From an uncultured Bacteroides sp. (GTDB lineage: Bacteria; Bacteroidota; Bacteroidia; Bacteroidales; Bacteroidaceae), in the NCBI GenBank assembly GCA_944320945.1, contig CALUJK010000114.1, positions 1 through 34,528 of the forward strand: a DNA stretch of 34,528 nucleotides. The letters are read 5' to 3'. A program made the position numbers and the translations under genes. Positions 1 to 8,194 of the stretch are shown in pieces. The notes under the pieces were generated by a model that was given only the letters and a program-made list of their open reading frames with translations, was not told where the DNA came from and made no database searches. The stretch's first letter is position 1. The number at the start of each line of letters is the position of its first letter.

Positions 1-49
1 TCGAGATTGGTTGCCTTAGAATACAGCAACATGCGAGTTTGTAGTTCCT

Positions 50-265
50 GTGTCGATACGAATATTTTTTCCGATAATGTTTATTTTTTTTTGTTATTAT
101 TCTACTTTCATTATTTCTGCCACACAGGCAGACGTCAATAGAAAAACAAATGCCGTGCCAAAAGATTTTTCAGGTAAAGTATCCCTATTCGTGTCAGTTA
201 AGAGTGACAAACTGGCAGACCGCAGTCTTAAAAAGCCAGAACGAGCTGTCTTGCACACTTCATAG
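50..265 (+). CDS. possible small exported peptide (doubtful)
   Basis: This short open frame starts with GTG at 50, or more plausibly ATG at 77, and would encode 62-71 residues. The N-terminus is hydrophobic and could be a signal or membrane segment ending near an S-A-T-Q-A stretch; the rest is lysine-rich and matches no family I recognise. It converges on the WG-repeat gene, whose stop lies 12 bp away. No convincing ribosome binding site is visible. It may be a chance frame; otherwise I see nothing in the first 276 bases. Confidence 0.2.
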   Translation: MSIRIFFPIMFIFFCYYSTFIISATQADVNRKTNAVPKDFSGKVSLFVSVKSDKLADRSLKKPERAVLHTS

Positions 266-276
266 AGAAACGGACA

Positions 277-1587
277 TTAATCGGCTAAACGTTTGTTTTT
301 CCTATCTATATAAAACCATTCATCGCTTTCCCAGTAATATTTTTCACCATCCGATTCGGGAACATCTTTTCGCTCACCTTTCAAAGTAACTTTAGCTTTG
401 CAGTCTTTAAACGGATAGGCAAACTTAAATTGAGGCTTAATTATTACATTGCCCAATGTATCGGCAAAGCCAACCTGCCCTTCTTTATCCACTATACGGA
501 ACAGGCCTTCCTGCACGTAGTCAGGTCCATTGTCATATTGGAATACATAAAAGAGTTCTTTCCCTACATTATTAATACAGACAATATGCGCGTTTTCCTG
601 TTTATTCTCATAGGCAAAGCCAATCTTTGTTATCGTATCTGTTTGGCAAAACCGATATTTTCCATACGGCACAATCGTATCTCTCCGTTCGTTCAAATAG
701 CAAACAGGGACACCGGTTTCCAAATGAGGCTCGGTGGTATGCGCAGTCAAATATTTTTCAAAAATGGGTATTGTGAAATGTTTATATTCGCAAGTGTACT
801 TTCCATTGATAAACAAGATTTCCCAAGGGTAAATAGATTTCAATGTCTCTTTGAAAGCTATTGCTAACGGATGGTTGCCGTCCTTTATTATTTTTCGCAT
901 ACGTAAGTAAATAGCACGTATGTCACAATCTTTGAAGTGACCGTCATTGGTCATTTGAATATTGGCTAACCTAAAAGTCAGCCGCTGCCCCTTATATTCA
1001 GGAAAACGCTCCCAAGGAAATCTTCGGCTAATCTCAACTTGTGCGTCCTTCATATTCAGACCGGGCCTTTTATAGTTATGGTAAGTCGTCATTTCCACTA
1101 CTTTTCCACGGACGACGTGTAGAATCTGCTCTATTTCCACGTTTCGGTTGAAGCCCAAGTGCACATACCTTACCAACTCACCTTTTCCCGCCCGAAGTTC
1201 ACCGTTCAGCCAACGGGCTTTGATTATCCCATTTTCATAATAAGAGGCAAAAGTTTTTTGCAATGCTTCCGCATCATATATCAATGTGGAATATTTCCGA
1301 CTTGCCTTATCATATACGCAGACTTCCAAACGTTGCAGACAAAGATAATCCTCCTGTATTTCCCAAAAGGCAGTATATCCGTCCCAATTAGCTGTCGATG
1401 AACAGTGATTGTCAGGGATAAAATCCATCAAACGCTTATATAAAGTGGAATCCATACGTATAGGCTTAGCCATTAACTCCCACCACTCCCCATTGAGAAT
1501 AATAATATCACTCGATAGTCCTGTTGCCTTAGCCTGCAAAAAGACACACAGAAACAAAATAACGACGAAATAACCTTTACTGCGCAT
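277..1587 (-). CDS. exported WG-repeat protein
   Basis: Encodes 436 residues. Residues 1-22 look like a signal peptide (positive start, hydrophobic core, A-K-A end), so the protein is probably exported to the periplasm or envelope. The middle, about 180-280, has no clear assignment. Residues about 300-430 contain WG-type beta repeats, best seen at 362-392, where an FRIVDKEG strand is followed by VGFADTLGNVIIKPQF. WG repeats in Bacteroidetes proteins are usually taken as binding modules; the ligand here is unknown. The gene lies 43 bp downstream of the metallo-hydrolase on the same strand, so co-transcription with the nuclease pair is possible, but the exported location argues against a shared function. 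No terminator is obvious after it. Confidence 0.75.
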   Translation of the reverse strand: MRSKGYFVVILFLCVFLQAKATGLSSDIIILNGEWWELMAKPIRMDSTLYKRLMDFIPDNHCSSTANWDGYTAFWEIQEDYLCLQRLEVCVYDKASRKYSTLIYDAEALQKTFASYYENGIIKARWLNGELRAGKGELVRYVHLGFNRNVEIEQILHVVRGKVVEMTTYHNYKRPGLNMKDAQVEISRRFPWERFPEYKGQRLTFRLANIQMTNDGHFKDCDIRAIYLRMRKIIKDGNHPLAIAFKETLKSIYPWEILFINGKYTCEYKHFTIPIFEKYLTAHTTEPHLETGVPVCYLNERRDTIVPYGKYRFCQTDTITKIGFAYENKQENAHIVCINNVGKELFYVFQYDNGPDYVQEGLFRIVDKEGQVGFADTLGNVIIKPQFKFAYPFKDCKAKVTLKGERKDVPESDGEKYYWESDEWFYIDRKNKRLAD

Positions 1588-1630
1588 AAGTTCTCTCTTT
1601 TTATAGGTTCATTGAATTGATTTTCCACAC

Positions 1631-2905
1631 TCAAAGAAATTTTATGTCGATAGTATCGTTTAACCTACAATCTGCTGTTACAACTTTTTCTTGCAGTTGA
1701 ACGGGGATACCAATAGAAGAAAAGTCGGTTTCTTTATCCCTATGAATGGGAAGAATGGCAAGTCGCGGGTTGGTCAATCCGCATACATGGCGTAGTGTGT
1801 CTATTGTGGCATGTCCGCTTGTATGAAGTTGTACCACATCCGTAAAACGTTCTTGCAACTTTACATATTCGTCATTCCTCGTATCTTCCCTGTCAATATA
1901 TCCCTCCCACATAGAGTAAATGAGAAGCGGCGTTTCACCCGTGGGTAGCTGCGGGAGTATCTGGTCCAAAAGGGTGTAAAACGTATCACTTGCCCGGACA
2001 AACATAGTGAAGCCATTGTTTTCCGTCCCGATATCCAACGGGGAGTCTTTTGCACAAATATCTACTCTGCCAAAGTCGAAACATGCGGATTTCTTTCCGG
2101 CTGTTACGGAGAAAATGGCAAGAATATCCCTTTGGTAACCATCCGCCAGCAAAGAACGTCGGGGAGACATGCTCCGGGTGGCATTCTTGAAACTTGCCAG
2201 CCGTTCCATGTCCGTTGACGAGCAATGAACAAACACATACTTATGCTCTTTCATAAGTTCAGCGGCTTTTTGTGATAATGCCCTTTCGGTCAGAATGGTT
2301 TCATCTTTTCGGGCAAGCATAGTCCCTTCTATGATTAGCACATCCACTTGACCAATGTACTTTTGGATGGTGGGCAGCAGCCCTTTACTTAGATAACCAT
2401 GTCCACGGAAATCACCCGTGTGCAGAATGCGTTTCCCCTCCGCCTCTATCAAGAACATATAGGCATCGTAGGCAGAGTGACTGACAAAATAGGGAGTAAC
2501 TATAATGTCGCCGAAACGTAATGTCTGGTTCTCGTGAAACGTGTGCATTGCGGAAGCCACTGTTAAGGCACGACCGTATTTTTGTTGCAGAGACGGGTCT
2601 CGCAGAAAACATAATTGCTTGTATTTCCTGCAAACCACTTGCTTGGCAACCTCACCGATATATTGCGGAATGTTATCCGACACATGATGGAATAATCCGA
2701 TGTGGTCTCCATGATAATGCGTGTATAATATGGCAGAACAATCTTTTGTGATTTCGGCTATCGCACGGTCGTTGTCATAAGCGTCTTTATCCTCAGCACG
2801 ATTGGGCAAATTATGCCCCAAATCGACGATGATACTCGCTTGGGCTGTTGATATGCGGGTAATCTGTCCGCCTACCTGTGTGGCACGATGGATGGTTATT
2901 TGCAT
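1631..2905 (-). CDS. beta-CASP-like metallo-beta-lactamase-fold hydrolase
   Basis: Encodes 424 residues with a metallo-beta-lactamase fold. The metal-binding HxHxDH signature is present (H63, H65, D67, H68), followed by H143 in a VSHSAYD motif, the HTGDF motif with D165, and H388 in PIHRD. An IIEGT motif at 191-195 and an SGHA motif at 363-366 followed by NPRLAILPIH resemble the motifs of beta-CASP nucleases of the RNase J/CPSF type, so RNA or DNA hydrolysis is the likeliest chemistry. The protein is shorter than RNase J (about 550 residues) and appears to lack its C-terminal domain. Its start overlaps the end of the upstream putative nuclease gene by 10 bp, indicating translational coupling. 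A small-molecule hydrolase role cannot be excluded. Confidence 0.8.
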   Translation of the reverse strand: MQITIHRATQVGGQITRISTAQASIIVDLGHNLPNRAEDKDAYDNDRAIAEITKDCSAILYTHYHGDHIGLFHHVSDNIPQYIGEVAKQVVCRKYKQLCFLRDPSLQQKYGRALTVASAMHTFHENQTLRFGDIIVTPYFVSHSAYDAYMFLIEAEGKRILHTGDFRGHGYLSKGLLPTIQKYIGQVDVLIIEGTMLARKDETILTERALSQKAAELMKEHKYVFVHCSSTDMERLASFKNATRSMSPRRSLLADGYQRDILAIFSVTAGKKSACFDFGRVDICAKDSPLDIGTENNGFTMFVRASDTFYTLLDQILPQLPTGETPLLIYSMWEGYIDREDTRNDEYVKLQERFTDVVQLHTSGHATIDTLRHVCGLTNPRLAILPIHRDKETDFSSIGIPVQLQEKVVTADCRLNDTIDIKFL

Positions 2906-3906
2906 AAGTCCGGATAATCTATGATGATGGTTTCAAACATCTCTTTATTTTTCAGCTTTCCTATGGCTTCTTTACGTTCTTCCCTTCCTTTGGAAAGCTC
3001 GCCCTTGTAAGTATTTACAACCAATAATACAGGTTTCAAGGCAACATGCTTTATTTCGGTTTCTCCATTCCATAAACCAATCCGTTTCTTAATCCGCAGT
3101 AACTTGGTGTAATAATCCTTCAACACTTCCGCATGTTCACGGATGAAACAACTGTATTTCGTCATCTGATTAATGATTTCATTGCTGTTCAAACGGGAGT
3201 CAGTAATTAGCTTTATCTCAATGAATATCAATTCATTCCCTTTCAGTTCTACCAAATCAAACCGGATAAGACTGTTTTTCCCTATCCGATAGGCAAATTC
3301 CGAATCAATAAAGCGAGCCGGAAATCGGAGTTTCAATGCTCCCTGAACGCTTTTTTCGCTGGATGTATATACATGCTTGCTTCTATCCCTTGTTACCCGT
3401 GTTTCTGCATGTTCATTCTCGCCATGTAGGTCGTGATATATGCCATGAATACAGCGTTTCATTTTCTCCAGGCCTTCTTTGGTTTGAAGTTTTTCCCTAC
3501 AGTCGCGGTATTCATAAATTTTAATCTCTTTGTCCTTTTTCGTAATTGCAATTCTGACAGGCTTCTTGTCTCCCAAATATTTCTGGTGCGTTTCTGCCGT
3601 AATTTCTCCACCCGTCCATTGCACCTTGGCCACATTACCTCCGTAATAATATACGTTGGCATAGTTGTCCTTACGGATTTCCACATACAGTTCTTTGTCC
3701 TCCAAAATGTTCTTCCACCATTGGGGAGGGTTATTTCCCAACTCTTGCCACAAGCGGCATTCTTCATTCAAGGCGCCAAAACTGCCCTTTTTGTTAGATT
3801 TAAGTGTATTCATAGCTATATCGTTTATTTCTTTTTCGCTGAGTTTTCGTTTCACAGGAGTTATTTTCAATTTTCGAGATTTCACCTCTTGCTGGTCTGC
3901 TTTCAT
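2896..3906 (-). CDS. putative PD-(D/E)XK nuclease-like protein
   Basis: Encodes 336 residues of no family I can name. The C-terminal half has a strand-turn-strand pattern typical of PD-(D/E)XK nucleases: RFD (D217), then an IEIK motif (E230, K232) after a beta hairpin, with an acidic residue in an earlier helix (E203). The first 40 residues are very lysine-rich, suggesting nucleic-acid contact. Residues 40-140 form a separate, unassigned part. There is no signal peptide, so it is cytoplasmic. The ATG at 3906 is the first good start; an in-frame stop lies about 14 codons upstream. The overlap with the downstream beta-CASP-like gene suggests a two-protein unit. Nuclease activity is an inference from the motif spacing only. 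Confidence 0.6.
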   Translation of the reverse strand: MKADQQEVKSRKLKITPVKRKLSEKEINDIAMNTLKSNKKGSFGALNEECRLWQELGNNPPQWWKNILEDKELYVEIRKDNYANVYYYGGNVAKVQWTGGEITAETHQKYLGDKKPVRIAITKKDKEIKIYEYRDCREKLQTKEGLEKMKRCIHGIYHDLHGENEHAETRVTRDRSKHVYTSSEKSVQGALKLRFPARFIDSEFAYRIGKNSLIRFDLVELKGNELIFIEIKLITDSRLNSNEIINQMTKYSCFIREHAEVLKDYYTKLLRIKKRIGLWNGETEIKHVALKPVLLVVNTYKGELSKGREERKEAIGKLKNKEMFETIIIDYPDLCK

Positions 3907-4130
3907 CGCAGCTTCTACGGCTTCAACTGCATATTTAATACAAACAAACTAAAATTTCCCCACAATAACAAATTTGGGTTCAAGATGTTACGGTGATGTA
4001 CTTCCTTTTTGCAGGTAACTTTCTATCTTTTGAGTTTATACCGGACTTACGTTATCTTAATCTTATAGTTCTGTTTTATAAACAATAAAATATGCGTACA
4101 AAAAAGAGACGTATTGCAAACTGTTTGTTC

Positions 4131-4208
4131 CGAAGCCTTTTGGTTCGTGCTTCCAAGCCTTTGCGAGCGCGCTCCAAGTTAACTTCGTTCGTGCTCCGAA
4201 AGGCTTCG
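4131..4208. repeat. imperfect palindromic element with repeated TCGTGCT(T)CC
   Basis: The outer arms are exact inverted copies: CGAAGCCTTT at 4131-4140 and AAAGGCTTCG at 4199-4208. Between them lie a self-complementary GAGCGCGCTC at 4165-4174 and recurring TTCGTGCT(T)CC units near 4144 and 4188. The segment is richer in G+C than its surroundings. It could fold into a branched hairpin or be the remnant of a mobile or repeated element. I do not recognise it. Confidence 0.55.
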
Positions 4209-4320
4209 CCCCCTGTCAGAACGCCTTCTGGACGTGATGGAAGGCAGTTTTACGAAAAGTAATATATATACAAATGGTTTATCCGGAACGCCCGTAACAG
4301 ACAAAATATAAACAAAAAAA

Positions 4321-4377
4321 GAAACTGCATCGAGAAAGACAAGTGATAACACCTATCTGTTTTCTCGATGCAGTTTC
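4321..4377 (-). terminator. intrinsic terminator of the META lipoprotein gene
   Basis: Exact 17-bp inverted repeat: GAAACTGCATCGAGAAA at 4321-4337 and its complement at 4361-4377, separated by 23 bases. Read on the minus strand, the stem is followed directly by seven T residues (4320-4314). It lies 38 bp past the stop of the lipoprotein gene. Confidence 0.85.
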
Positions 4378-4414
4378 GACTATTATAAAAAAGGAAGAAA
4401 AAGCAAACAGTCTG

Positions 4415-5212
4415 TTACAGTTCCCGCTTCAAAATAAGTACCAGATTATCAGATTCATCGTATAAACCGAAGTCTCCTCCTGTCAATCTGCCGAAAGTCC
4501 GAACTGAATTCAACGCCTTCAAGACACGGTTTTCTACGTCCATATTAGGACAAGCCATCATCGTACTGATGACTTGCGGAAAAGATATGGAAGCCGCATT
4601 ATTCTCATCTGTCACAATAGCTCCGTTAATGATGTTGCATCCGGCATTGCCATGCAGTCTCTTATCTGCTATTTTCAGTTCGAGGAAAGGAGTTTTCTCC
4701 AAGTTTGCAAACGCAGTCTTATCATCCGGGAACTCCAGATTCCAATGTCCGTCAAGTTCGGAAAGTGTGGCATCTGCCTCCTTACGCTTAAGCACGATGA
4801 CGGGACGTTTAGTGGACTTGCCGCAGAGGGCGATGTGCTCTTCGTCTAATTTTACATATTTCTTCACCTGAGTCAAAGCTGCAAAAATGTTACGTTCCAC
4901 TGTCATATCTTCACATATCATGCGGGTGCTGCCAATCCGGCTCATGTCTATGGTTCCCGGTTCGGCATTCAGGTCCAACGTTCCCACCAGGCTGTTACAG
5001 CCAGTATGCCCACTCACACGTCCGGTCTCAGTATTAAAGCCAATAAAAGGAAAACGTTGACCGGGAGCCGGGACTACTGCCGCACCTCTAATTTCCACGA
5101 CGTTCCATTCTCCGCTGATATCGGTCAGGACAGCGGCATTCTTGCTCGAGGCGCATGATGACAACCCTGCCACCATAGCTGCCGCACACAAAAAAACACT
5201 CGTTTTCTTCAT
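4415..5212 (-). CDS. META-domain lipoprotein (HslJ-like, two domains)
   Basis: Encodes 265 residues. A lipoprotein signal peptide ends at the lipobox L-S-S-C (C20), so the mature protein should be lipid-anchored in the envelope. Two tandem META domains follow: residues about 30-140, with GRVSGHTGCNSLVG, and about 145-262, with KRLHGNAGCNIINGA. The paired G-x-x-G-C-N motif is the hallmark of the META/HslJ family, which is associated with the envelope and heat or novobiocin tolerance in other bacteria. The exact function is unknown. The gene is a single transcription unit, with its own -7 box 33 bp upstream and a strong terminator downstream, and is divergent from the dehydrogenase operon. Confidence 0.88.
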   Translation of the reverse strand: MKKTSVFLCAAAMVAGLSSCASSKNAAVLTDISGEWNVVEIRGAAVVPAPGQRFPFIGFNTETGRVSGHTGCNSLVGTLDLNAEPGTIDMSRIGSTRMICEDMTVERNIFAALTQVKKYVKLDEEHIALCGKSTKRPVIVLKRKEADATLSELDGHWNLEFPDDKTAFANLEKTPFLELKIADKRLHGNAGCNIINGAIVTDENNAASISFPQVISTMMACPNMDVENRVLKALNSVRTFGRLTGGDFGLYDESDNLVLILKREL

Positions 5213-5244
5213 TACTCTCTATTTGTTTAAGTTAAAATTCGCGG

Positions 5245-5252
5245 CAAATATA
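5245..5252 (-). promoter_or_regulatory. -7 box for META lipoprotein gene
   Basis: The minus strand reads TATATTTG here, matching the Bacteroides -7 consensus TAnnTTTG, 33 bp before the ATG. A good -33 TTTG at the usual distance is not evident, so this is a partial match. Confidence 0.5.
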
Positions 5253-5286
5253 TGGAAAATAACAATGCTTATCTAAGAAATAACCG

Positions 5287-5294
5287 TATATTTG
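5287..5294 (+). promoter_or_regulatory. -7 box for dehydrogenase-bcp-recA operon
   Basis: The plus strand reads TATATTTG, an exact TAnnTTTG match, giving a leader of about 60 nt before the ATG at 5361. The -33 element is weak. With the oppositely directed box at 5245-5252 it forms a compact divergent promoter region. Confidence 0.5.
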
Positions 5295-5360
5295 CCTTCG
5301 ATAAATGATAATTAAAACAAAAAGAGTAGTATCACAGTATTTTTAATATAAATAAGAGAA

Positions 5361-6554
5361 ATGAGTAAAGTGCTTATTATTGGTGCCGGCGGTGTAGGTA
5401 CCGTTGTTGCCCACAAAGTAGCTCAAAACCCGGATGTGTTTTCCGAGGTGATGATTGCCAGTCGAACCAAGTCAAAATGCGATGCCGTGGTGAAAGCTAT
5501 CGGTAATCCGGCCATCCGCACTGCCAAAGTCGATGCAGATAATGTAGAGGAACTTACTGCGCTGTTCAATGATTTCCGTCCGGAAATCGTCATCAACGTG
5601 GCTCTGCCTTATCAGGACCTCACAATCATGGAAGCCTGTCTCAAGGCGGGAGTAAACTATCTGGATACTGCCAATTACGAGCCAAAGGATGTAGCTCATT
5701 TTGAATACAGCTGGCAATGGGCGTACAAAAAGCGTTTTGAGGAAGCCGGACTGACTGCGATTCTGGGATGTGGATTCGACCCGGGAGTAAGTGGCATTTA
5801 CACGGCTTATGCTGCCAAACATCACTTTGACGAGATTCAATACTTAGACATTGTGGACTGTAATGCAGGAAACCATCATAAGGCATTTGCCACAAACTTC
5901 AATCCTGAAATCAACATCCGTGAGATTACCCAAAACGGACGTTACTACGAAAACGGACAATGGGTGACGACACAACCGCTGGAGATACATAAGTCGTTGA
6001 CATATCCTAACATCGGACCGCGTGACTCCTATCTGCTCTATCATGAAGAATTGGAGTCTTTAGTAAAGAACTTCCCCACCATCAAACGTGCCCGCTTTTG
6101 GATGACTTTCGGACAAGAATATCTGACACACTTGCGGGTGATTCAAAACATTGGTATGGCACGCATTGACGAAGTGGAATATAACGGCATGAAGATTGTT
6201 CCCTTGCAGTTCCTGAAAGCGGTACTTCCCAATCCGCAGGATTTAGGCGAGAACTACGACGGAGAAACATCTATCGGATGCCGTATTCGCGGTCTGAAAG
6301 ACGGTAAGGAACGTACTTATTATGTATATAACAATTGCAGCCATCAGGAAGCATATCGGGAAACGGGTATGCAAGGAGTAAGTTACACCACGGGCGTGCC
6401 GGCCATGATTGGTGCCATGATGTATCTGAAAGGTCTGTGGAAACGTCCGGGAGTGTGGAATGTAGAAGAGTTTGACCCAGATCCGTTTATGGAACAACTG
6501 AACAAACAGGGATTGCCTTGGCATGAAGTGTTTGATGGTGATTTGGAAGTGTAA
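5361..6554 (+). CDS. saccharopine dehydrogenase-family enzyme, probable carboxy(nor)spermidine dehydrogenase
   Basis: Encodes 397 residues. The N-terminal Rossmann motif GAGGVG (residues 8-13) binds NAD(P)H. CGFDPGVSGIYTAYAAKHHF near residue 140 and the overall length match the saccharopine dehydrogenase family branch that makes carboxyspermidine or carboxynorspermidine from a diamine and aspartate semialdehyde, the alternative route to spermidine used by Bacteroides. The decarboxylase partner is not in the window, so lysine-pathway saccharopine dehydrogenase remains an alternative. It is cytoplasmic. bcp follows after 24 bp and recA after that, with no terminator between, so the three genes are probably co-transcribed. 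Confidence 0.85.
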   Translation: MSKVLIIGAGGVGTVVAHKVAQNPDVFSEVMIASRTKSKCDAVVKAIGNPAIRTAKVDADNVEELTALFNDFRPEIVINVALPYQDLTIMEACLKAGVNYLDTANYEPKDVAHFEYSWQWAYKKRFEEAGLTAILGCGFDPGVSGIYTAYAAKHHFDEIQYLDIVDCNAGNHHKAFATNFNPEINIREITQNGRYYENGQWVTTQPLEIHKSLTYPNIGPRDSYLLYHEELESLVKNFPTIKRARFWMTFGQEYLTHLRVIQNIGMARIDEVEYNGMKIVPLQFLKAVLPNPQDLGENYDGETSIGCRIRGLKDGKERTYYVYNNCSHQEAYRETGMQGVSYTTGVPAMIGAMMYLKGLWKRPGVWNVEEFDPDPFMEQLNKQGLPWHEVFDGDLEV

Positions 6555-6578
6555 TGTTCAATTTCCCGTTACAGAAAT

Positions 6579-7034
6579 ATGAATGTAGGAGACAAAGCCC
6601 CGGAACTGTTGGGCACAAATGAAAAGGGGGAAGAGATACGCCTCAGCCAATACAAAGGGCGGAAAATAGTTCTATATTTTTATCCCAAAGATAGCACGTC
6701 AGGTTGCACTGCTCAAGCGTGCAATCTGCGTGACAATTATGCAGAATTGCGCAAAGCCGGTTATGAGGTTATCGGGGTAAGTGTGGACAGTGAAAAATCA
6801 CATCAGAAATTCATCGAAAAGAACGAATTGCCTTTCACGCTGATAGCCGACACAGGAAAAAAACTGGTGGAGCAATTCGGCGTATGGGGAGAAAAAAGTA
6901 TGTATGGACGTAAATATATGGGAACATTCCGTACTACTTTCATTATCAATGAGGAGGGTATCATTGAACGCATCATCAGCCCCAAAGAAGTAAAGACGAA
7001 AGAGCATGCGTCTCAAATACTTCCTCAGCAATAA
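6579..7034 (+). CDS. bcp: thioredoxin-dependent thiol peroxidase (Bcp/PrxQ)
   Basis: Encodes 151 residues, the usual size of Bcp. The peroxidatic cysteine C43 lies in the motif STSGCTAQAC, and C48 five residues later fits the resolving cysteine of atypical two-cysteine Bcp enzymes. The conserved arginine lies in GTFRTTFII. The enzyme reduces hydrogen peroxide and organic hydroperoxides in the cytoplasm with electrons from thioredoxin. It sits between the dehydrogenase gene and recA with short gaps (24 and 37 bp). Confidence 0.95.
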   Translation: MNVGDKAPELLGTNEKGEEIRLSQYKGRKIVLYFYPKDSTSGCTAQACNLRDNYAELRKAGYEVIGVSVDSEKSHQKFIEKNELPFTLIADTGKKLVEQFGVWGEKSMYGRKYMGTFRTTFIINEEGIIERIISPKEVKTKEHASQILPQQ

Positions 7035-7071
7035 ATTATTTGAATCATTAAATACCTAAAACGACAAGATT

Positions 7072-8106
7072 GTGGCAAAAAAAGACGAATTGGACTTTGA
7101 AGGTAATGGCGAAAGCGGGAATTCAAAACTGAAAGCCCTGCAAGCCGCCATGGCTAAAATAGAAAAAGACTTTGGGAAAGGCTCCATTATGAAAATGGGC
7201 GACCAAAGCGTTGAACAAGTGGAAGTAATCCCTACCGGCTCCATTGGCTTAAACGTGGCATTAGGTGTGGGAGGTTATCCACGGGGACGTATCATTGAGA
7301 TTTATGGCCCGGAATCATCCGGTAAAACAACACTGGCTATTCATGCCATCGCTGAAACACAAAAGATGGGCGGTATTGCTGCTTTCATTGATGCGGAACA
7401 TGCTTTCGACCGTTTTTACGCAGCAAAATTAGGAGTAGATGTAGATAATCTTCTCATTTCGCAACCGGACAATGGAGAGCAAGCTTTGGAGATAGCCGAG
7501 CAACTGATACGCTCTTCTGCTATTGACATCATTGTTGTTGACTCTGTAGCTGCTCTGACACCGAAAGCCGAAATAGAAGGTGACATGGGTGACAATAAAG
7601 TAGGTCTGCAAGCCCGTTTGATGTCACAAGCGTTGCGCAAACTTACGTCAGCTGTAAGTAAAACGCGTACATGCTGTATCTTTATCAATCAGTTGCGCGA
7701 AAAAATCGGTGTCATGTTTGGCAATCCGGAAACAACCACTGGAGGTAATGCACTGAAGTTCTATGCTTCTGTACGTCTCGACATCCGTGGAGGACAAGCC
7801 ATTAAGAATGGTGAAGAGGTCATTGGCAAACAAACCAAGGTAAAAGTTGTGAAGAATAAGGTAGCTCCTCCTTTCCGTCGCGCCGAGTTCGACATCATGT
7901 TCGGTGAAGGCATTTCCCGCTCCGGAGAAATCATTGATCTGGGTACAGATTTAGGTATCATCAAGAAAAGCGGCTCATGGTTTAGTTACAATGAAACGAG
8001 ATTGGCTCAAGGACGCGATGCTGCCAAGCAAGTCATTCAAGATAATCCCGAATTGTCAGAAGAATTGGAAAGGCTTATTTTCGAAGAGCTGAAGAAAGAG
8101 AAATGA
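7072..8106 (+). CDS. recA: recombinase RecA
   Basis: Encodes 344 residues. The Walker A motif GPESSGKT (residues 79-86), the Walker B stretch IIVVDS near 154, and [19 protein letters not shown], leading into the DNA-binding loop 2, are all intact. It forms ATP-dependent filaments on single-stranded DNA for homologous recombination and LexA-type self-cleavage responses. The start is GTG at 7072, giving (V/M)AKKDELDF; no ATG fits the conserved N-terminus. No clear ribosome binding site or SOS box is visible in the 37-bp gap from bcp. A bidirectional terminator follows at 8136. Confidence 0.98.
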   Translation: MAKKDELDFEGNGESGNSKLKALQAAMAKIEKDFGKGSIMKMGDQSVEQVEVIPTGSIGLNVALGVGGYPRGRIIEIYGPESSGKTTLAIHAIAETQKMGGIAAFIDAEHAFDRFYAAKLGVDVDNLLISQPDNGEQALEIAEQLIRSSAIDIIVVDSVAALTPKAEIEGDMGDNKVGLQARLMSQALRKLTSAVSKTRTCCIFINQLREKIGVMFGNPETTTGGNALKFYASVRLDIRGGQAIKNGEEVIGKQTKVKVVKNKVAPPFRRAEFDIMFGEGISRSGEIIDLGTDLGIIKKSGSWFSYNETRLAQGRDAAKQVIQDNPELSEELERLIFEELKKEK

Positions 8107-8135
8107 TATTTTAAACATTTGAATGATAACTATAC

Positions 8136-8174
8136 AAAAGACGCGAACGAGTGTACACTTCATTCGCGTCTTTT
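8136..8174. terminator. bidirectional terminator between recA and yeiH-like gene
   Basis: Exact 12-bp inverted repeat AAAAGACGCGAA (8136-8147) and TTCGCGTCTTTT (8163-8174), followed on the plus strand by TTTTCTTTTTCTTC and on the minus strand by TTTTGTATAG. The loop holds a palindrome, AGTGTACACT. It can end both the converging recA and YeiH-type transcripts. Confidence 0.85.
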
Positions 8175-8194
8175 CTTTTTCTTCTAAATAATTA

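Larger units (their letters stand above)
3907..4414. other. 508-bp gene-free region
   Basis: No credible gene is visible between the nuclease gene and the META lipoprotein gene. The part next to the nuclease gene (3907-4000) is AT-rich and should hold its promoter; a weak minus-strand candidate (TTTG, then TAGTTTG about 17 bp later) lies around 3940-3975. A GC-richer palindromic element occupies 4131-4208. A strong minus-strand terminator lies at 4321-4377. Confidence 0.6.
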
